A stretch of 46,388 nt of DNA, from contig CAZVZK010000081.1 in assembly GCA_964630925.1 (NCBI GenBank), positions 1 through 46,388 on the forward strand. The letters run 5' to 3'. The notes beneath the pieces are model-generated. The model ran no database searches, had not been told where the DNA came from, and saw only the letters and a list, made by a program, of their open reading frames with translations. Positions within the stretch are counted from its first letter, which is position 1, and each line of letters opens with the position of its first letter. Origin of the DNA: RGDT01 sp964630925. GTDB lineage: Bacteria; Planctomycetota; Planctomycetia; Gemmatales; Gemmataceae. The position numbers and the translations under genes are program-made. Shown piece after piece: positions 17,409 to 26,251 of this stretch.

Positions 17409-17859
17409 GGCCTAGCTCCTGTTGGCGCAGGCGTTCCTGCCGGTACCGCTCCTCGACGCCCTGGTCGTGCGGCGGGTGGGGCGCGGGGGTGAGGCCGCGG
17501 TGCTCAGCCCCGCAGCGGTAGCACGCCACCACGTCGCCGACGAGGAAGTACAGCACGGTGTCGAACAGGGCGGTGCCGATGAGGACGGCCCAGGCGAGGG
17601 TGATCTGGTAGTTGAACCAGAAGACCGTCGAGACGACGAACCCGCCGACGAGGATGATCATACCCAGGCCGTGCGGGAAGTCCTTCTTCTTGTACATCTC
17701 GGCGTTGCCGCACGCGGCGCAGGACGGCAGCGCCGCCTCGGGCGCGGGGTGTGTGAGGTCGTACAGGTTCCCGCACGCGGGGCACTCGCCCGGCCCGGAG
17801 GCGGGCAGGGGGATGGTGAACAGGACCTCGCAACGCGGACAGGACACTCGGACGTTCAA
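17386..17859 (-). CDS. Zinc-ribbon two-TM membrane protein
   Basis: A 157-residue protein: an N-terminal zinc ribbon (CPRCEVLF ... CPACG), a second CAACGN pair, two membrane segments about residues 65-85 and 88-110, then a third cysteine pair (CYRCGAEH) and a charged tail. The cysteine pairs suggest structural zinc. The probable start is TTG at 17859, with GAGG 7 nt before it supplied by the end of a palindromic repeat; GTG at 17847 is an alternative. It overlaps the oxidoreductase gene by 23 nt. Confidence 0.7.
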   Translation of the reverse strand: MNVRVSCPRCEVLFTIPLPASGPGECPACGNLYDLTHPAPEAALPSCAACGNAEMYKKKDFPHGLGMIILVGGFVVSTVFWFNYQITLAWAVLIGTALFDTVLYFLVGDVVACYRCGAEHRGLTPAPHPPHDQGVEERYRQERLRQQELGRGSGPPR

Positions 17860-17863
17860 GGTT

Positions 17864-17965
17864 CTACCTCACCCCCCAACCCCCTCTCCGCTTCGGAGAG
17901 GGGGAGTCGTAAGATCATCGCCTCAGCGGAGGGGAAGTAGATGCGTCCCCTGAATCGCCCCGCCT
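17864..17965. repeat. Half copy of the CTACCTCACCCCC palindromic element
   Basis: Starts CTACCTCACCCCCC, followed by the CCCCCTCTCCGCTTCGGAGAGGGGG hairpin (split here for length) and a CATCGCCTCAGCGGAGGGGAAG stretch. This matches the left half of the elements at 20692-20919 and 22612-22808. It fills nearly the entire gap between two minus-strand genes. Confidence 0.8.
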
Positions 17966-17977
17966 TACAGAGGCGGA

Positions 17978-18736
17978 TCACAGTGCCACCCCCGCCGGAC
18001 GCAGCAGCAACGCGGTCAGCTCGCCGAGGAAGCAGAAGATGACCGCCACGTACAGGATGCCGGTCGCCGACTGCGTCGAGCGGATCTTCGCGCTCTCGTA
18101 GGCCATCCAGCACGTCACCGCCGGGCCGATCAGGCCGACCAGCCAGCGCACCGGCAGCCACAACAGGGCGTCTGCCTGTAGCGTATCGAACGGGTGGACG
18201 CGGGCCCAGGCCACCAGCGCCCACCCGTCCGCCACGCCCCGCAGGACGAGCGCGACGGCCAGGGTGCCCATGAGGCGGAACAGCGGCGTCAGCGACATCG
18301 TCGGCGCGACGAGGTAGTTGTGCCCCATCAGCATGGCGCTCATCGCCGCGCCCAGCAGGATGGCCGACGACATCGCCCCGATGAACCTCCCCGCCCCCGG
18401 CTCGCGCAGGGCGAGGGCGCCGATCAGGGACAGCACGCAGACGACGATGAGCGTCACGCCGCCGGGCGAGCGTTCCAGCGTCCACGAGACGTACCCGCAC
18501 GCGGCGCACACGGCGGCGGCGATGAGCAGGGCCACCTGCCAGGCGTCCATCGGCACGCCGGGCACCAGCACGGCGAGGACGGCCAGGCCGAGGACGGTGA
18601 GAAGGTGGGTGCGGAAGAAGTTGGGGTTGGCGAGGGGCTTCTCGCCGGGCGCGGGGCGGGCCGACTGCGCCGGGGCGAGGAGCAGCAGGCACAGGGCCAT
18701 GCCGGACGCGAGGCGTACGGAGAAGTCGGCCAGCAT
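17978..18736 (-). CDS. Multi-spanning membrane protein, unknown function
   Basis: A 252-residue protein with about eight predicted membrane segments, the first possibly a signal peptide (LASGMALCLLLLAPAQS). A polar loop with GHNYLVAPTMSLTPLFRLMG is probably conserved among planctomycete relatives. No transporter or enzyme signature was recognised. It starts 3 nt after the folE stop codon, so the two are likely cotranscribed, but nothing shows a pterin-related role. Confidence 0.7.
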   Translation of the reverse strand: MLADFSVRLASGMALCLLLLAPAQSARPAPGEKPLANPNFFRTHLLTVLGLAVLAVLVPGVPMDAWQVALLIAAAVCAACGYVSWTLERSPGGVTLIVVCVLSLIGALALREPGAGRFIGAMSSAILLGAAMSAMLMGHNYLVAPTMSLTPLFRLMGTLAVALVLRGVADGWALVAWARVHPFDTLQADALLWLPVRWLVGLIGPAVTCWMAYESAKIRSTQSATGILYVAVIFCFLGELTALLLRPAGVAL

Positions 18737-18739
18737 CGC

Positions 18740-20296
18740 TCACCGCCCGCCGTAGACCAGGGCCATGAATTCGCTGCGCGTGACGGCGGTGTCGCGGAAG
18801 GAGCCACGCATGGCGCTGGTGGTGCAGAGGCTGTCCGGCTTGTTGACGCCGCGGATGGTCATGCAGGTGTGCGTCGCCTCCAGGATCACGCCCACTCCGC
18901 GGGCGTCGAGGTGCTCCTCCATCAGGTCGGCGATCTGCTCGGTGATGCGCTCCTGCACCTGCGGCCTCCGTGACACCGCCTCGACCAGCCGGGCCATCTT
19001 GCTCAGCCCCAGGATACGCCCCTTCGGCAGATAGCCGATGTGGGCCTTGCCCGTGAACGGGAGAAGATGATGCTCACAGTTATGGCTGAGGTGGCCCCCG
19101 ATCAGGAAAGTCGGATGGGGAGAGCAGGTGAAACTGTACACGGTGAATGGCTTCTTACCTTCGGCCGTTATCCGGCGCACCTCAAGGACATCGACGAAGC
19201 GGGATTCGATCAGGGATGTAGCATGTTCCTGCTTCTCGAAGCCGTGGCGCCCGTACCAGCCTGCCTGATGCCAGCGATCGGAGACATACAAGTGCGAGTT
19301 GGACGGATTGCGCGCCGGCTTGAACCGCGCCTCGATGACGGCCGCTAGCTCTTTCAAGAATGGGACGTTCCCACTGGCAATGATCGCCCCTTTCCCTTGG
19401 CGGCACCCGTCCCCCTCGATGTACCCATCGAGGAACCCTTGCATGCACTCTTGCGAATTGAGGACCACCTTGGGGAACCGCTGACGCATGTGGTTGGCGT
19501 CACCCCCCGCCCAACAGCGGAATAGGTCGGCGAGGTAGGAAGACACGACTCGCACACGGTAGCCTGGCGCCTCACGCTTCAAGTACCCCGAGGGGCGTGA
19601 CACCGGCTCGATTTTCGCCTCGATGCCGAACCCTTCGGCCAGGGAGCGGGCATATTTCTCCGCGAATGCCCGCTCATTCACGACCAACGAGATCCACCGG
19701 CCGCCCACCGTCCCGTCGGAGAAGACGGCCCCCACGCAGTAGCCCAGCCAATAGCCGATGCGCGGCTCGTAGCGTTTCCTGCACAGGCTGCGTGGGAAGG
19801 TCCATTCGACCTGCTTGCCCGCCAGGTCCTTGGCCTCCTCCCATCCTTTCGGCGTGGCGAATGGGTGGTCGGGAGTCACGCGAAACGCCCCCTCACGCGT
19901 CCGCACCTCCACGAGCTCTCGCACCTGATGGCTCCGAACGGCCTCGACGGCCGTGGGCACCACTTTACCGCCGGCAAGCGTCCATAGCTGGTCGCCTGGC
20001 TCTACGCGCGCCGCCTGCCTCGCCCCTTTCACCGCGTTGACGAGCTGTTTTGAGGGGACACACATACTGGCGAAGCGGATGTCCTTGACGATGACGATCT
20101 CGTTGTAGGCCTGCTCGAAGGTCTTCCCGAGGACGGCGGAGGGGTCGGCGTGCAGGCCGGCGAACATCTCGGCGTACATGCGGGCGACGCGGGCCGGCGT
20201 CTCGCGCAGGCCGTCGCGGTCCGGGTCCTCGCCGACGGCGGCGAGGATCTCGCGCACGGCCGCCTCGATGCGTGCGTGGTCAACGGTCTTCGCCAT
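18740..20296 (-). CDS. folE: GTP cyclohydrolase I interrupted by an intein
   Basis: The precursor is 518 residues. Once the insert is removed, about 190 residues remain that match GTP cyclohydrolase I, which makes 7,8-dihydroneopterin triphosphate from GTP for folate or queuosine synthesis. The N-extein ends FASM and the C-extein begins CEHHLLPFTGKAHIGYLP, so the zinc-binding motif (Cys, two His) is split. The other zinc Cys is in HTCMTIRG. The enzyme cannot form its metal site until splicing. ATG at 20296 is used; GTG at 20299 is the neighbour. The gene is divergent from the polymerase gene, separated by about 110 nt. Confidence 0.95.
   Translation of the reverse strand: MAKTVDHARIEAAVREILAAVGEDPDRDGLRETPARVARMYAEMFAGLHADPSAVLGKTFEQAYNEIVIVKDIRFASMCVPSKQLVNAVKGARQAARVEPGDQLWTLAGGKVVPTAVEAVRSHQVRELVEVRTREGAFRVTPDHPFATPKGWEEAKDLAGKQVEWTFPRSLCRKRYEPRIGYWLGYCVGAVFSDGTVGGRWISLVVNERAFAEKYARSLAEGFGIEAKIEPVSRPSGYLKREAPGYRVRVVSSYLADLFRCWAGGDANHMRQRFPKVVLNSQECMQGFLDGYIEGDGCRQGKGAIIASGNVPFLKELAAVIEARFKPARNPSNSHLYVSDRWHQAGWYGRHGFEKQEHATSLIESRFVDVLEVRRITAEGKKPFTVYSFTCSPHPTFLIGGHLSHNCEHHLLPFTGKAHIGYLPKGRILGLSKMARLVEAVSRRPQVQERITEQIADLMEEHLDARGVGVILEATHTCMTIRGVNKPDSLCTTSAMRGSFRDTAVTRSEFMALVYGGR
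19079..20062 (-). mobile_element. Class 1 intein with LAGLIDADG homing endonuclease in FolE
   Basis: 328 residues. The first is Cys (codon 20060-20062) and the last two are His-Asn (Asn codon 19079-19081) before extein Cys+1. Block B has T-x-x-H (VTPDHPF). Two dodecapeptides follow, LGYCVGAVFSDG and FLDGYIEGDG, each keeping its acidic residue, so the endonuclease may be active. Block F/G is VYSFTCSPHPTFLIGGHLSHN. The coding sequence is visibly less GC-rich than the exteins, consistent with horizontal arrival. Splicing itself is inferred from the residues. Confidence 0.95.
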
Positions 20297-20691
20297 CACG
20301 TCCCGTCCGCCTCGTTCCGGGCTGAGCTTTCATGGTAAGAATCGGCTGCTGACCTTGCAAGCGCGCCGCGGATCGGCTCTCTTGAAGGAGTCCCACCGGA
20401 GCGGCGGCATGCCCGCGGCCCTGCACATCCACAGCTGGTTCTCCCTCCTCGAAGGGACGGCGTCCCCCGAGATGCTCGTCCGCCGGGCGCACGAGGCGGG
20501 TTACACCTCACTGGCGCTCACCGACACCAATAATCTCTACGGCGTCGTGCCGTTCCTCGCCGAGGCGACGCGCGTCGGCATCCGCCCCGTCGTCGGCGCG
20601 CACCTGCGTCACGGCGGACACCGGGCCGTGGCGCTGGCGGCGGACGCGAACGGGTACCGGTCGCTGTGCAGGTTGTTGAGCGCGATTAATA

Positions 20692-20919
20692 CTACCTCAC
20701 CCCCTAACCCCCTCTCCGAAGCGGAGAGGGGGAGTCGCAAGAGCATCGCCTCAGCGGAGGGGCGCGCGGACCGCACCCATCAGGCTAAGCCCAACAAGAG
20801 GGGCGCCCACCTTCCCGCCGGAGAGGCGATGCTCTTACGACTCCCCCTCTCCGCGCAGCGGGGGTCTGGGGGCGTCTCGCCCCCAGCTCACAGCGGGAGG
20901 GGGTTGGGGGGTGAGGTAG
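20692..20919. mobile_element. Palindromic element inserted in frame in the polymerase PHP domain
   Basis: 228 bp, from CTACCTCACCCCC to GGGGGGTGAGGTAG. The arms include CCCCTCTCCGAAGCGGAGAGG and CATCGCCTCAGCGGA. 228 is a multiple of three. Removing exactly this segment joins SAINT to THATGLHILTDD. It would encode 76 residues beginning TSPPNPLSEAERGSRK. Confidence 0.85.
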
Positions 20920-22611
20920 CAACCCACGCCACCGGATTGCACATCCTCACCGACGACATCCCCCTCGCCGAGTCCCTCCGCGACGCCTTCCCCGGGCGCC
21001 TCTGGCTCGAGGTCATCCGCCCCGGCTCGCGCGGGCCCGAGGTCCTCGCCGCCGCCCGCCGGCTCGGCCTGCGGGTCGTCGCCAGCACCGCGGCGCACAT
21101 GCTCGACGAGGCGGATCATCCCACGCACCGCCTCGTCACCGCCGTCCGCCGCGTCACGCTGCTGGACCGCGTCACCTCCACGCCGGCCACGCCACGGCAC
21201 CGCCTCGTCAGCGCCGCCGAATTGCGCCACCTGTTCCGCGACATGCCCGAGGCGGTGGCCAACGGCGAGGAGCTGGCGTCGATGCTGCGTTCCGACGTGC
21301 TGCCGACCCGGCTCGTCGTCCCCGAGCCGCGCACGCAGCACCGCCTCGACCTGGTGAGGTACCTGCGGGCGCTGTGCGAGCGCGGGCTGCGCGAGCGCGA
21401 CATGGGCGACGACCTCAAGGCCCGCGCCCGCCTCCGCCGCGAGCTTCAGATCATCGAGGCGAACGGCCTGCCCGGCTACTTCCTCACCGTCCGCGACATC
21501 GCCAACCTGGCACGCAAGGGCGGCCACACGATGGCCCTGCGCGGCTCCGCCGGCAACTCGCTCGTCTGCTACCTCCTCGGCATCACCGACGTGGACCCGT
21601 TGAGGTTCGGCCTAGAGCTGGAGCGGTTCCTCCACCCAGGCCGCGTCGACCTGCCCGACATCGACCTCGACTTCGACTGGAAGGTGCGCGACGAGATCAT
21701 CGACAAGGTCATCCGCCGCCACGGCGCCGCCCACGCGGTACGTATTTGCATGCAGCTCTTCTTCCAGCCGCGCTCGGCGTTCCGCGAGGCGGGCAAGGTC
21801 CACGGCCTGTCGAACGAGCAGGTCAGCGAGATGCTCACGGCCCTGGACGAGCGCGTCGATTCCATCGTCATCCCCGAGCCGGGCGCGCCCGACCCGCCGT
21901 GCCCGCGTGCGTTCCCACTCGAGCCTCAGCGCTGGCCGCGCATGGTCGCCGACGCCCGCCGGCTCCTGGGCCGGCCGATGCACCCGTCGCTGCACCCCGG
22001 CGGCATCGTCATCACGCCCCGTCCGGTGAGCGATTACGTGCCGCTGGAGTGGTCGGCCAAGGGCCTGCTGATGACGCAGTACGACAAGGACGCCATCGAG
22101 GCCATCGGCCTGGTCAAGATCGACCTCCTCGGCAACCGCGCCCTCTCGACGGTGGACGAGGCGATCAGGCACATCCCCTCCGTCGTCCCGAAATCGGTCG
22201 ATTGCCACGACGACCCGGCGACGGTGGATCTGCTGCGGCGTGGCGACACGGTGGGGATCACGCAGCTCGAGTCGCCGGCGATGCGGCACCTGCTGATCCC
22301 GATGAGGCCGCGCGGCCTGGACGACGTGATCCAGGCGCTGGCGCTGCTGCGTCCGGGGGCGGCGTCGATCGGGATGAAGGACACGTTCATCCGCCGGCGC
22401 AACGGCCGGGAGCGGACGCCGGCGGCGCACCCGCTGCTGGAGCGCGTGCTGGGCGAGACGCACGGGCTGATGCTGTACGAGGACGACTCGCTGCGTGTCT
22501 TGCAGGCGTTGACGGGGATGGACGCCGCCGAGGCGGACCGCTTCCGCAAGCGGATCGCGAAGCACCGGACGCCGGAGGAGGCCGAGGCGCTGCGGCGGGA
22601 GTTTCTGGCTG

Positions 22612-22808
22612 CTACCTCACCCCCCCCGCCCCCCTCTCCGAAGCGGAGAGGGGGGAGCCACAAGAGCATCGCCTGCGCGGAAGGGAAGTGTGCGCGTCTC
22701 TTGAATCGCTGAGTCCAACAAGGGAAGCGCACACTTCCCCTCCGCTGAAGGCGATGCTCTTGCGATCCCCCCTCTCCGTTTCGGAGAGGGGGTTAGGGGG
22801 TGAGGTAG
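22612..22808. mobile_element. Palindromic element that breaks the polymerase frame
   Basis: 197 bp, from CTACCTCACCCCC to GGGGGTGAGGTAG, with about 90-nt inverted arms. It carries an in-frame TGA at 22710-22712. Removing exactly 22612-22808 joins GCT-G to AC-CTC and restores a continuous frame (REFLA-DLAALWEQLAKF). Relative to E. coli DnaE about ten residues may be missing at the junction. Confidence 0.85.
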
Positions 22809-23743
22809 ACCTCGCCGCCCTCTGGGAGCAGCTCGCCAAGTTCAACCGCTACTCCTTCTGCAAGAGCCACGCCGTCAGCTACGGCCTCATCGCCTGGCGG
22901 GCCGCGTGGCTGAAGGCGCATCACCCCCTGCCGTTCTGGGCGGCGGCGCTCAACAACAACCAGGGCGCGTACCCGCCGCGTGTCTACGTGGAGGCCGTCA
23001 AACGCGCCGGCCTCCGCGTGCTGCCGCCGTGCGTCAACCGCTCGGACCTGGGCTTCTCGGCCGACGGCGGGGCCCTGCGTGTCGGCCTCGATGCCGTCTC
23101 GGGGGTGCCCGACGCCGTGCGCCACGCCATCGTCGCCGGGCGGCCGTACGCGGGGCTGTCCGACATGCGGGGCCGGGTGCCCATCGGCCCGGAGGCGTTG
23201 TCGGCGCTGGTGCGCGTCGGGGCGTTCGACTTCACCGGCAAGTCACGCCCCGAGCTGTTCCTGGAGGCGGAGGTCGGCCTGCCGCACGGGGGCGAGCTGT
23301 TCGCGCTCGACCCGGCGGCGGGGTGGGTGCCGCCCGACGACCCGCCGGACCGCCGCTGGCGCGACGAGTGGCGCATCCTCGGCTTCGTTCTGGGCCCGCC
23401 CCTGTACTCGCTGTTCCGCCCACGGCTGCCGGCCGACGGCCCGCCGCTGATCGCCAGCCACGAGCTGCCGCACCACGCCGGGCGGATGGTGCGTGTGCAG
23501 GGGCTGGTGGCGACGGCGCGTCTGACGCACACCGAGGCGGGCCGCCCGCTCCAGTTCATCACCCTGGAGGACGAGCACGGGCTCACCGAGGTGACGATCT
23601 TCGACGGCACGTGCCCCCCGGTGCCGTACCTGACGATGGGGCCGTACGTGGCGGCGGGCACGGTGGAGGACCGCTACGGGGCGCTGACGATCACGGCCCG
23701 GCACGTCGAGCGCGTGGGGGGCTGAACGGGGCCGGCGAGGCGG

Positions 23744-24616
23744 TCATGACGCGTCCACCAGGCCCAACTCGGCCAGGGACGCAGCCTTCACCTGGGCGCG
23801 GGCGAGGCGGCGCAAGTCGGACTCTTCCATCGCCTCGAGCCTGTGAATCGCGTCATCTGGGAGTGTGCCGAATTTCGCCTCCAACACGTCGCGCAGCAGG
23901 AGACGCTCGCCCAACTCTCTCGACGTCTTAGCCAACATCTCCGCCTCCCTGAAATCCGGTGTGACGAGCAGCCTGTGGAACTCGGACAGGTGCGGCCCCT
24001 CCAGGGGCATGTACGCCTCGATGAACTCCATCAGCAGGTAACGCTGGTGTACCGTCAGCGCTGCCGTAGCGACACGCTGCATCGCCCGCGCCTTGAGCCA
24101 CGCCCTCTCATTATCCGGTATCCTCATCCTCACGGACAAGGCCATGCCGAGGATGTTCTCCCCCTCCACGAATGTCCGCGCGTCCAGCGCCGGCAGCCCC
24201 AGGTATGGCCAGCGCGTCACCGCCAGCTCCAGCTCGCCGAACCGCTCGGCCGCCTCGTCCATACCCCGGCCTTCCAACCCAACGCCGAGGTGCACGGCCA
24301 CCGACAGCACCGGCACCCCATGCTTGTGGCCCAGGCCGTGGTGATACCGGGGCATCCGCCGTCGCAGGTCCGCCACGGCATCGCCTGATTCCCCCTCGAT
24401 GTGCAGCAGCGCACGCACGTCCGGCAGGAGGACGATCTCGGCCACCATGTCGATCTCGCGGCGCTCGCCCGTCGGCGGGTCGAGGAGGATCTCCTGTTGC
24501 AGCCAGCGGATGTTCCGCAGGTCGAAGCGCCCCGCCCAGCCTGGCAGCAGCAGCTCGATCAGCTCCGCCGGGAAGCCACACAGCATCGACTTCATACGCT
24601 GATCATGCACCGGCAT
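23744..24616 (-). CDS. Rpn-like/PD-(D/E)XK family protein
   Basis: A 290-residue protein of the Rpn/transposase-like nuclease type. After LIELLLPGWAGRFDLRN comes the probable active-site set REIDMVAEI ... LLHIEGESGD, with YHHGLGHKHGVPVLSVAVHL and then a helical half (TPDFREAEMLAKTSRELGER). A motif D-x(n)-(E)xE fits PD-(D/E)XK, but the exact catalytic residues are uncertain. The start is ATG at 24616; a shorter start at 24598 is possible, and neither has a strong Shine-Dalgarno. It is the second such protein in the window; the two are not close copies. Confidence 0.7.
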   Translation of the reverse strand: MPVHDQRMKSMLCGFPAELIELLLPGWAGRFDLRNIRWLQQEILLDPPTGERREIDMVAEIVLLPDVRALLHIEGESGDAVADLRRRMPRYHHGLGHKHGVPVLSVAVHLGVGLEGRGMDEAAERFGELELAVTRWPYLGLPALDARTFVEGENILGMALSVRMRIPDNERAWLKARAMQRVATAALTVHQRYLLMEFIEAYMPLEGPHLSEFHRLLVTPDFREAEMLAKTSRELGERLLLRDVLEAKFGTLPDDAIHRLEAMEESDLRRLARAQVKAASLAELGLVDAS

Positions 24617-24878
24617 GCGGCCATCATCGCCGGGCGGGCCATCGGCGTCAAGACGGCGTAGGATCAACCGTGCCGGCCCACACGGCGGGGCGAGGTGCGT
24701 GAGGGACGACGCCGAGGAGGGGATGATGGCTCGCTGGTTAATCGTTCTGGCCCTGGATTCAGGGACGGCCCTGACGTGTACCGCGTGCTGATGTGCTTTG
24801 GCCCGCTGCGCAGGAGCCGCCCGAAGAGCGGCCGGCCGGAATCAGGCCTCCCCGCCCGTCTTGGAGCGTGAACATCCC

Positions 24879-26243
24879 ATGCCCTGGTGGTTCGCCGCCG
24901 CCGCCCTCCTCCTCGCCGCCCTCGCCATCGAGTCCGGCCTGCTCGCCTACGCCGCCTACGTCCTCCTCGGCGTCCTCGCCCTGTCGCGCTGGCTCGCCTC
25001 CGGCTGGATCAACTCCCTCTGCGCCACGCGCTCCGTCAAGGCGGGCGGAGTGGAGGATGAGGAAGGCGGGGCCGGCCTCGCCCTTGAGATCGGCGACAGG
25101 ATCCGCGTCGAGGTCACCGTCACCAACGACGGCGTCCTCCCCGTCACCTGGGTCCTGGTCGAGGACGCCCTGCCGTCCACCGCCACGGACCCGCGCTTCC
25201 CCAAACTCAAGGTCAAGGGCCAGCGCGTCGCCGCCGGCACCGTCGCCCCCAGGGGCGAGATGACGCTCGAATACACCGTGGAGTGCCTGGGACGCGGCTT
25301 CCACCAGATCGGCCCGTGCGTGCTGGAGACGGGCGACCTGTTCGGGCTGCACCGCCGCTTCCGCGTCGTCGCCCCGCCGAAGTTCGTCCTCGTCTACCCG
25401 CGTATCGTCCCCCTCCTGGGGTACGACATCGCCTCGCGCCGGCCCATCGGCGACGTGGTCATGACGCACCGCCTGTACGAGGACCCGACACGCATCGCCG
25501 GCGTCCGCGAGTACCAGCCCGGCGACCCCCTCAACCGCGTCCACTGGAAGGCATCCGCCCGCACCGGCGTCCTGCACAGCAAGGTCCACGAGCCCTCGAC
25601 GCTCTCCGGCGTCACCCTCCTCCTCGACTTCCACAAGGGCAGCTACCACAAGCAGGGCGAGCCGTTCCGCTCCGAATTGGCCGTCACCGCCGCCGTCTCC
25701 ATCGCCCACGCGGTGTACCTGATGGGGCAGCAGTTCGGGCTGGTGACCAACGCACGCGACGCCGCCGAGCGCATCCGAACCGAAGGCTGGGACGCCGACC
25801 CGCGTACGCGGCAGCAGGCCCAGGCGGAGGCCGCCACGGTGGCCGAGGCGAAGGGCGTCGAGCCGCTGGTCGTGCCGAACGGGCGCGGGCCGGAGGTGAT
25901 CCTGCGTATCCGCGAGACGCTGGCCCGCGCCGAGCTGTCCGGGACGCTCACCTTCGCGGACCTCGTCACGCAGACGGCCCACCGGATGCCGCGCGACGCC
26001 ACCGCGCTGGCCGTCCTGGCCGACGTGCCGCCCGAGACGGCCATCGCGCTGGGCAACCTCAAGAGGCGCGGCCTGGCCGTAGCGTGCATCCTGGTGCAGA
26101 TGAGCGATCAAACGATGGAGGATGCCTACGGGCGTCTGGCGGCGGAGGGCATCCGCGACCTGCGCCACTGCGCCAGCGAGGAGGCGCTGCCGGAGCTGTG
26201 CAGCCACTCCGTGCAGCGTGTCGCGCCTTACGCGATGACGTGA
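24879..26243 (+). CDS. DUF58 domain membrane-anchored protein
   Basis: A 454-residue protein with an N-terminal hydrophobic region (about residues 1-40, two membrane segments), a beta-rich region with VEVTVTNDGVLPVTWVLVED, and the family signature GVREYQPGDPLNRVHWKASAR. The rest is a VWA-like domain (GVTLLLDF, then the long helical tail). DUF58 genes usually sit beside MoxR ATPases; none is seen here. GGAG lies about 13 nt before the ATG. The region 24668-24878 shows no other gene. Confidence 0.88.
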   Translation: MPWWFAAAALLLAALAIESGLLAYAAYVLLGVLALSRWLASGWINSLCATRSVKAGGVEDEEGGAGLALEIGDRIRVEVTVTNDGVLPVTWVLVEDALPSTATDPRFPKLKVKGQRVAAGTVAPRGEMTLEYTVECLGRGFHQIGPCVLETGDLFGLHRRFRVVAPPKFVLVYPRIVPLLGYDIASRRPIGDVVMTHRLYEDPTRIAGVREYQPGDPLNRVHWKASARTGVLHSKVHEPSTLSGVTLLLDFHKGSYHKQGEPFRSELAVTAAVSIAHAVYLMGQQFGLVTNARDAAERIRTEGWDADPRTRQQAQAEAATVAEAKGVEPLVVPNGRGPEVILRIRETLARAELSGTLTFADLVTQTAHRMPRDATALAVLADVPPETAIALGNLKRRGLAVACILVQMSDQTMEDAYGRLAAEGIRDLRHCASEEALPELCSHSVQRVAPYAMT

Positions 26244-26251
26244 ACGGGGGG

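Larger units (their letters stand above)
20409..23725 (+). pseudogene. DnaE2/ImuC-type DNA polymerase III alpha gene interrupted by two palindromic elements
   Basis: Without the inserts the gene would encode about 960 residues, close to error-prone DnaE2 length. The PHP domain opens with HIHSWFSLLEGTASPEMLV. The palm carries the catalytic PDIDLDFD motif (about 21650) and GSAGNSLVCYLLG. After the second insert come LWEQLAKFNRYSFCKSHA, NNNQGAYPPRVYVEA, a helix-hairpin-helix-like region and an OB fold (MVRVQGLVATARL, FITLEDEHGLTEVTIFDG). The first insert (228 bp) is in frame. The second (197 bp) adds a stop at 22710-22712 and shifts the frame. The first open part (20409-22712) would still make 767 residues with the active-site Asps but lack the tail. 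imuA/imuB are not in the window. Confidence 0.8.

Noticed and set aside
18740..20296. FolE as fusion with a DNA endonuclease rather than intein
   Set aside because: Both extein halves join perfectly and all splice-site residues are present.
20409..22712. A complete short polymerase
   Set aside because: It lacks the end of the fingers and the OB domain, which lie in frame after removing the 197-bp element.
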